Of a stretch of 20,609 nucleotides of DNA, positions 15,978 through 20,609 are shown piece by piece; within the stretch, counting starts at the first letter, position 1; every line of letters starts with the position of its first letter. This DNA is from DATJPR01 sp035506295. Lineage in GTDB: Bacteria > Bacteroidota > Ignavibacteria > UBA10030 > UBA6906. The stretch lies in the NCBI GenBank assembly GCA_035506295.1, contig DATJPR010000108.1, positions 1-20,609 of the forward strand, written 5' to 3'. A program made the position numbers and the translations under genes. The notes beneath the pieces are model-generated. The model ran no database searches, had not been told where the DNA came from, and saw nothing but the letters and a program-made list of their open reading frames with translations.

Positions 15978-16251
15978 CGCCGCCGCGGAGATCATCGTGC
16001 GGGGGGAGGTGCAGGGTGTGGGCTTCCGATGGTTCGCCCATCGGAAGGCGATGGAATTGAGACTGGTCGGATTCGTCGAGAATCGCAGCGACGGGAGCGT
16101 CGAGGTGCATGCGGAGGGGGATCGCGGCGCGATAGAAGCGTTGATTGGTGCTCTCCATGTCGGCCCCCGCGCTGCGCGGGTCGAAAACGTTTCTGTGGCG
16201 TGGACGCCACCCAGCGGCAACTACACACAATTCCAAATCTCCCATGACTGA
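15970..16251 (+). CDS. acyP: acylphosphatase
   Basis: Small cytoplasmic enzyme (93 residues, the normal size) hydrolysing acyl phosphates such as carbamoyl phosphate or acetyl phosphate. The signature GEVQGVGFRWFAHRKA (12-27) gives the phosphate-binding loop and catalytic Arg20, and LVGFVENRSDGSVEV (32-46) gives catalytic Asn38. The gene overlaps both neighbours by 8 bases (the EamA transporter upstream, ispF downstream) and lacks a strong Shine-Dalgarno sequence, so it probably depends on translational coupling. Confidence 0.95.
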   Translation: MNNAAAEIIVRGEVQGVGFRWFAHRKAMELRLVGFVENRSDGSVEVHAEGDRGAIEALIGALHVGPRAARVENVSVAWTPPSGNYTQFQISHD

Positions 16252-16738
16252 TCCAACAGCAATGCGCGTCGGCTACGGCTATGATGTTCATCGTTTGACG
16301 AAGGGTCGGAAGCTGGTGCTGGGGGGAGTGGACATCCCGGCAGAGAAAGGCCTCGACGGGCATTCGGACGCCGATGTGCTCCTCCACGCGATCATGGATG
16401 CTCTTGCCGGGGCCGCGGCGCTCGGCGATATCGGGCAGCATTTTCCCAACACGGACGAGCGGTACCGGGGAATTTCGAGTATGCAGCTGCTCCGCCTGAT
16501 TGCAGGTCTGCTCGAACGGGATCGATTCGCCGTCATCAACGTTGACTCGACGATCGTGCTTGAAGTGCCGAAGGTCGGCCCGCACATCGAGGCCATGAGG
16601 AAGAACATCGCGGAGGCGCTGGCCATTTCGCCGTCCTGCGTCTCGATCAAGGCGACGACCAGTGAAGGAATGGGATTTGTGGGCAGGGGGGAAGGAGCGG
16701 CGGCACACGCTGTCGCTCTCGTTCGTAAACGCGACTAA
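16244..16738 (+). CDS. ispF: 2-C-methyl-D-erythritol 2,4-cyclodiphosphate synthase
   Basis: Fifth enzyme of the MEP isoprenoid pathway, cyclising CDP-methylerythritol phosphate. It has 164 residues, as usual for IspF. Motifs: RVGYGYDVHRL (8-18) with Zn ligands Asp14 and His16, GLDGHSDADVLLHAIMDAL (37-55) with Zn ligand His48, GDIGQHFPNTDERYRG (61-76) and the C-terminal KATTSEGMGFVGRGEG (136-151). The ATG at 16244 overlaps the acylphosphatase stop by 8 bases; an internal ATG at 16262 (giving MRVGYGYDVH) is an equally plausible start. The other MEP genes, including ispD, are not here. The next three genes handle membrane lipid tasks, including possible undecaprenyl carrier recycling. Confidence 0.97.
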   Translation: MTDPTAMRVGYGYDVHRLTKGRKLVLGGVDIPAEKGLDGHSDADVLLHAIMDALAGAAALGDIGQHFPNTDERYRGISSMQLLRLIAGLLERDRFAVINVDSTIVLEVPKVGPHIEAMRKNIAEALAISPSCVSIKATTSEGMGFVGRGEGAAAHAVALVRKRD

Positions 16739-16752
16739 CCGGAGAACGTCTC

Positions 16753-17370
16753 TTGCTCGAGACCCTGCTGCATTTCATGAAGTCGCTGGATCCCGCGCTC
16801 ATCTACGGCGTCCTCTTTCTCATCGCGTATATCGAAAACATCTTCCCTCCGTCGCCGAGCGACATGGTGATCGTGTTCGGGGGCTCGATGATCGGCCTCG
16901 GGATCATCGGTCCGATCCCGGCTCTTGCCTGGTCGACGCTTGGAAGCACGCTCGGCTTCATGACCATGTACGGGGTCGGGGCGTGGTTCGACCGCTCCGT
17001 GGTCGTGAAGCGGCACCCGAAGTTTCTTCCCGAGGGTTCCGTCAAGAAGGTGGAGGAATGGTTCCGCAAACACGGCATGTGGATCATCGTGGTGAACAGG
17101 TTCCTTGCGGGGACAAGAGCCGTGGTCTCATTCTGCGCCGGGATGTCCAGAATGAACTTCCCCCAGACGACGGTGCTTTGCATGGTGAGCGCAGGTGTCT
17201 GGAATGCGATTCTTCTTGCCGGCGGCTATTTCCTCGGCCATCACTGGGAACGGATCGGCTTCTATCTCAATGCGTACAGTGAAATCGTCAGTGCGATCGT
17301 TATTGTTATCCTCGTTCTTGCGGTGACTCATTACATTCTGAACCAGCGCAGGCGAAAACAGCGGTCATGA
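16753..17370 (+). CDS. DedA/VTT-family membrane protein
   Basis: Membrane protein of 205 residues with the DedA signatures: YIENIFPPSPSDMV (26-39), where Glu28 and the Pro-rich re-entrant loop lie, and VVNRFLAGTRAVVSFCAGMS (113-132) with Arg116 and Arg122. Some DedA proteins (UptA, PopT) transport undecaprenyl phosphate back across the inner membrane; others are general phospholipid scramblase-like proteins. The start is a TTG with GGAG about 8 bases upstream; the ATG at 16777 would shorten it by 8 residues and is the alternative. The last 4 bases overlap a PAP2 phosphatase gene, which supports a lipid-carrier role. Confidence 0.9.
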   Translation: MLETLLHFMKSLDPALIYGVLFLIAYIENIFPPSPSDMVIVFGGSMIGLGIIGPIPALAWSTLGSTLGFMTMYGVGAWFDRSVVVKRHPKFLPEGSVKKVEEWFRKHGMWIIVVNRFLAGTRAVVSFCAGMSRMNFPQTTVLCMVSAGVWNAILLAGGYFLGHHWERIGFYLNAYSEIVSAIVIVILVLAVTHYILNQRRRKQRS

Positions 17371-17975
17371 CCGAATGGCTCTATCAGATTGACCTGGCAG
17401 TGTTCGTGTTTATCAACACCACGCTTGCGAACCCCGTCGGTGATTTTCTCTGGCCCCTGATCACCGACTACGACAGGATTCTCATCGTACGCCTGGTCCT
17501 CGTCTCCGTCTGGCTGTGGCTGATCATCCGCGGTGGAGCCAGGGGCCGGACGGCAGCGATCATGTTGATTCCTGTGCTCTTCTTTGCCGATCAGCTGAGC
17601 AGTTCCCTGATCAAGCCGTGGGTGGATCGGCTGCGTCCCTGCTACATGGAGAACGGCGTCCGGGTTGTTCAGAACCTCCACCTTCTCGTTTCCTGCGGAC
17701 CTGGCAAATCATTTCCTTCCTCGCATGCGGTGAACAATTTCGCCGTCGCCACGCTTTTCACCTTTTATTATCGGCGCCTCTGGCCTTATGTGTACGGATG
17801 GGCGGCGATCGTCGCCCTTTCGCGGGTCGCTGTCGGAGTACATTACCCCTCCGACATTCTGGGGGGCGCATGCATCGGGACGGTTGTTTCGCTCGCCACC
17901 ATCCTGCTCTGGGAGAAAATCCTGGATCTCTTCAGGAAATCACGTCACACTCCTTCCCCGGGGGAGACCACGTGA
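17367..17975 (+). CDS. PAP2-superfamily lipid phosphatase (undecaprenyl pyrophosphatase-like)
   Basis: Membrane phosphatase of 202 residues with all three PAP2 motifs: KPWVDRLRP (83-91, the KxxxxxxRP motif), PSSHA (117-121, with His120) and SRVAVGVHYPSD (152-163, with Arg153, nucleophile His159 and Asp163). These residues face the periplasm in family members such as BcrC and PgpB. Likely substrates are undecaprenyl pyrophosphate, phosphatidylglycerol phosphate or lipid A phosphate; the sequence does not decide. A disulfide-capable pair (Cys92, Cys110) flanks the loop between the motifs. It overlaps DedA (ATGA) and lnt (GTGA), so the three should be translated together. Confidence 0.92.
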   Translation: MTEWLYQIDLAVFVFINTTLANPVGDFLWPLITDYDRILIVRLVLVSVWLWLIIRGGARGRTAAIMLIPVLFFADQLSSSLIKPWVDRLRPCYMENGVRVVQNLHLLVSCGPGKSFPSSHAVNNFAVATLFTFYYRRLWPYVYGWAAIVALSRVAVGVHYPSDILGGACIGTVVSLATILLWEKILDLFRKSRHTPSPGETT

Positions 17976-19684
17976 GATTCCCGTTCACGAAGGAGACACT
18001 TCGTTACCGCAGCCCGGACCACCTGGCCGCCCGCAAACTCTTCCATGTCCGGGTTGGTCTTTGTGTCCTGTCCGGCGCACTTCTGGGCGCCGCTTTTCCG
18101 CCGAGCACGCTTGGCGTTCTTGCCTGCTTTGGCCTCGTCCCGCTCCTGATCGTCATTGCGGACATTCCTGCAACGGGTCTCGCGCTCCGCTACACGTACC
18201 TCGCAATGTTTGTCTTCCACGTTATCACGCTGAATTGGACCGGCGGTTATGTCGAGATGAAGGACCCCTACATGATGATTGCGGGGGCGGTCACCATGAT
18301 CGTGCATCCTTTCTTCTACTGGCTTCCGATCGGATGTTATCTGTACGTCCGGAAGCGCCTGGGATCGATGACGGCGTTGCTGGCCCTGCCGTTTCTGTGG
18401 GTCGGCTATGAGTATTCTCACACGCTGAGCGAATGGTCGTTCCCGTGGCTGACGCTGGGCAACACGCAGAGCTTCGATCTCGCGCGTATTCAGATCGCCG
18501 AGTTCACCGGTGTTCTCGGCATTTCGTTCTGGATCGTCGTCCTGAATGTCGTCGCCTTCCTCGTCTACTCGGCTGCGGCACAGCGCAAAGAGTTCCCCCT
18601 TCGACTCGGGGTCCGTCCACTCCTCACCGTGTTCATCGTCCTCTTTCTGGCGCCCTTGGTGTTCGGTCTCGTCGTGTTGTCGACCGCCAGCGTCGATGGG
18701 GAGCATCCTGCCATGGACCGTGGAACGGTGACGGTCGGCCTCGTGCAACCGAACCTCGATCCGTGGGAACGATGGTCAGCGCATGGACGGGAGATCCTCG
18801 AGAAATGCTGGTCGCTGACGGACCGCCTTGTCCGGGAAACGCCTCGGCCGCAGATCGTTCTCTGGCCCGAAACCGTGATGCCGTACTTTCTCCTGACACC
18901 GTCGAATGCCTGGTTGCTCAACGAAACCCGGTCGCGGGCGGCGCAGGACAGCGTTGCCGTGCTCCTTGGGCTTCCTCAGATGGTCGAATACCCCGACGCT
19001 TCGCGAGCGCCGAAGAGCTCGCGCACCGATGCGGCAACGGGTGAACGCTACGACATCTTCAACGCCGCGGCCTTCATTCAACCGGGGCAGGATTCTGTCC
19101 CATGGTACGGGAAAATGAAAATGGTCCCGATCGCGGAGCGCGTGCCGTATGCAGAGTTCTTTTCCGGCCTCGATTTTCTCCGCTGGGGTGTTGGCATCGG
19201 CGGCTGGCAGATCGGGCCCGGACATGTCGTCTTCAAGGACGAAAGGTCGGGAGCCGCTTTCAGCACGGCGATCTGCTACGAATCGGTGTACCCGGCTTTC
19301 ATCGCGGAGTCCGTACGGAAGGGAGCCGAGTTTCTCACCATCATCACCGTCGATAGCTGGTGGGATCATATGTCGGGTGCGTACCAGCACGAGCGCTTTG
19401 CGGTCTTCCGCGCGATCGAGAACAGGCGGTGGATCGCCCGGTGCGCGCTCGGTGGCATCTCCTGTTTCATCGATCCGTACGGGCGCGTGTACGATGCGAC
19501 AGCGCTCATGACCACGGCCGCGTTGTCACGAACGATCGGACGAAGTGCAGAACTCACGGCGTACACCAGGCATGGAGAGCTTGTCGGGATCTGCTGTATC
19601 TGGGCGACAGGCCTGTTTCTGGCCCTCGCGGCCGGACGCGCATTCTATGAACGCACGAGGAGAAATCAATGGCAACAAGGATGA
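17972..19684 (+). CDS. lnt: apolipoprotein N-acyltransferase
   Basis: Adds the third acyl chain to the N-terminal cysteine of lipoproteins at the periplasmic side of the inner membrane. It has 570 residues, somewhat longer than the E. coli enzyme (512). The N-terminal half has about seven hydrophobic helices. The nitrilase-like domain starts near 250 (TVTVGLVQPNLDPWERW) and carries the triad: Glu300 (WPETVMPYF), Lys381 (WYGKMKMVP) and Cys435 (AICYESVYPAF). A last membrane helix ends the protein (ICCIWATGLFLALAAG). It begins with a GTG overlapping the PAP2 stop and preceded by GGGGAG; the open frame continues upstream to 17516 only as an out-of-frame reading of the PAP2 gene. It overlaps the next gene by 16 bases. 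Confidence 0.94.
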   Translation: MRFPFTKETLRYRSPDHLAARKLFHVRVGLCVLSGALLGAAFPPSTLGVLACFGLVPLLIVIADIPATGLALRYTYLAMFVFHVITLNWTGGYVEMKDPYMMIAGAVTMIVHPFFYWLPIGCYLYVRKRLGSMTALLALPFLWVGYEYSHTLSEWSFPWLTLGNTQSFDLARIQIAEFTGVLGISFWIVVLNVVAFLVYSAAAQRKEFPLRLGVRPLLTVFIVLFLAPLVFGLVVLSTASVDGEHPAMDRGTVTVGLVQPNLDPWERWSAHGREILEKCWSLTDRLVRETPRPQIVLWPETVMPYFLLTPSNAWLLNETRSRAAQDSVAVLLGLPQMVEYPDASRAPKSSRTDAATGERYDIFNAAAFIQPGQDSVPWYGKMKMVPIAERVPYAEFFSGLDFLRWGVGIGGWQIGPGHVVFKDERSGAAFSTAICYESVYPAFIAESVRKGAEFLTIITVDSWWDHMSGAYQHERFAVFRAIENRRWIARCALGGISCFIDPYGRVYDATALMTTAALSRTIGRSAELTAYTRHGELVGICCIWATGLFLALAAGRAFYERTRRNQWQQG

Positions 19685-20609
19685 TCGACCTGCGGAGCGA
19701 CACGGTGACGAAGCCTTCGGCTGCCATGCGTGAGGCGATGGCAAGCGCAGAGGTGGGCGACGACGTGTTCGGGGAGGACCCGACGGTGAACAGGCTCCAG
19801 GAAGAAGTGGCGTCGATTCTCGGCAAAGAGGCTGCGTTGTTCGTTCCAAGCGGAACGATGGCCAATCAGCTTTGCATCAAGACGCACACGAGTCCGGGCG
19901 ACGAGGTGGTGGCGGAACGCGGGGCGCACGTCTTCAATTATGAAACCGCAGGAGCGGCCTTCCTCTCTTCGGTGCAAATCCACATCATCGACGGTGAACG
20001 TGGAGTCCTGCGCGCCGACGATATCCGGCGATCCATCCGGCCGAATCTGTACTATATGCCGAGGACGCGGCTGATCTGCCTCGAGAACACGCACAATCGA
20101 GCGGGCGGCACGATCTATCCGCTCGATGTCATCGCGAAGGTCAGGGCGCTCGCGGAGGAGTTCGGCATCAGATTGCATTTGGACGGCGCCCGGCTGTGGA
20201 ATGCATGTGCGGCGACCGGGACTTCTCCCGCAGACTACGCGAAGTATTTCGATTCCGTGTCGGTCTGCCTTTCGAAAGGACTCGGCGCGCCGGTCGGCTC
20301 GGTGATTGCCGGGACCCGGGCCTTCATCGACGACGCGCGGCACTTTCGGAAGATCTTCGGCGGCGGCATGCGACAGGCGGGCGTGCTCGCGGCAGCGGGT
20401 CTATTCGCGCTAAAGAACAATCGGGACCGATTGGTGGAGGATCATCGCAATGCCTCATGGCTGGCCGGGCAGCTGTCGACTGTTCCAGGTTTCTCGATCG
20501 ATCTGGCGACAGTGCAAACAAATATCATCATCATCGATGTCGAAGCAACAGGTCGTCAGCCGGAAGCCATCCTCGCGGATTTGAAGAGCCGAGGCGTCTT
20601 GTTGAGCGC
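19669..20609 (+). CDS. ltaE: low-specificity L-threonine aldolase (truncated by window end)
   Basis: PLP enzyme cleaving L-threonine or allo-threonine to glycine and acetaldehyde. The first 313 residues of an expected 340-350 are present. Family blocks: IDLRSDTVTKPSAAMREAM, GDDVFGEDPTVNRLQEEVA, ALFVPSGTMANQLCIKTH, then the PLP-ring region ENTHNRAGGTIYP, HLDGARLWNA with the Asp that contacts the PLP nitrogen, and SVSVCLSKGLGAPVGS with the Schiff-base Lys203. GGGMRQAG follows. No frameshift or stop occurs before the edge. The ATG has GAGGAG about 8 bases upstream and lies inside the last 16 bases of lnt, so the gene continues the same operon although its metabolic role is unrelated. Confidence 0.95.
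   Translation, partial: MATRMIDLRSDTVTKPSAAMREAMASAEVGDDVFGEDPTVNRLQEEVASILGKEAALFVPSGTMANQLCIKTHTSPGDEVVAERGAHVFNYETAGAAFLSSVQIHIIDGERGVLRADDIRRSIRPNLYYMPRTRLICLENTHNRAGGTIYPLDVIAKVRALAEEFGIRLHLDGARLWNACAATGTSPADYAKYFDSVSVCLSKGLGAPVGSVIAGTRAFIDDARHFRKIFGGGMRQAGVLAAAGLFALKNNRDRLVEDHRNASWLAGQLSTVPGFSIDLATVQTNIIIIDVEATGRQPEAILADLKSRGVLLS

Noticed and set aside
17516..17971. N-terminal extension of lnt upstream of the GTG at 17972
   Set aside because: The extension is the PAP2 gene read in another frame; the GTG has a GGGGAG site and the stop-start overlap typical of this region.
1..20609. Defence system, prophage, integrative element or CRISPR array
   Set aside because: I saw no integrase, transposase, nuclease-defence gene, spaced direct repeats or inverted terminal repeats; all twenty genes are same-strand, compositionally uniform and mostly housekeeping.

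Overview
The window looks like chromosomal core genome from a GC-rich Gram-negative bacterium. Twenty protein genes sit on the + strand, packed almost end to end with ATGA or GTGA overlaps, and the last one runs off the right edge. An apolipoprotein N-acyltransferase and a signal-peptide beta-barrel protein imply an outer membrane. Readable Shine-Dalgarno sequences and promoter boxes of the TTGACA/TATATT type are present. The style of the outer-membrane protein, the PolX, the thioredoxin-like ferredoxin and the PurF suggest the FCB group (Ignavibacteria/Chlorobi or a deep Bacteroidota relative). That placement is an inference with no marker gene behind it. I see no tRNA, rRNA, CRISPR array, insertion sequence, phage gene or toxin-antitoxin pair.

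Region 1 (1-4088) is an operon-like run: a PolX DNA polymerase with a PHP nuclease domain, a LiaF-like membrane protein, a plant-type [2Fe-2S] ferredoxin, a thioredoxin-like [2Fe-2S] ferredoxin, and a 313-residue protein I do not recognise. A hairpin at the end of the second ferredoxin gene covers the ribosome-binding site of the unknown gene. Region 2 (4104-5712) is a stand-alone unit: a near-consensus promoter, an outer-membrane beta-barrel protein and a strong intrinsic terminator. Region 3 (5741-12208) is housekeeping: nadB (NAD synthesis), then purF with its own promoter, pgsA, ftsY and mutL with overlaps or 1-nt gaps.

Region 4 (12212-15977) holds a B12-dependent acyl-CoA mutase large subunit, a DUF362 protein and an EamA-type exporter. 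The mutase would usually be labelled methylmalonyl-CoA mutase, but the two substrate-selecting positions read Phe82 and Gln200, the isobutyryl-CoA mutase pattern. Its B12-binding small subunit is not in the window. Region 5 (15970-20609) holds acylphosphatase, ispF (isoprenoid synthesis), a DedA-family protein, a PAP2 phosphatase, lnt and a truncated threonine aldolase. IspF feeds polyprenyl synthesis, and DedA and PAP2 proteins are both known in undecaprenyl carrier recycling, so ispF to lnt reads as an envelope-lipid block.

No clearly new multi-gene system is visible. The observations most worth following are the isobutyryl-CoA-type mutase signature, the DedA/PAP2 pair, the ferredoxin pair with its unknown partner and SD-masking hairpin, and the purF start with a promoter almost on top of the first ATG.
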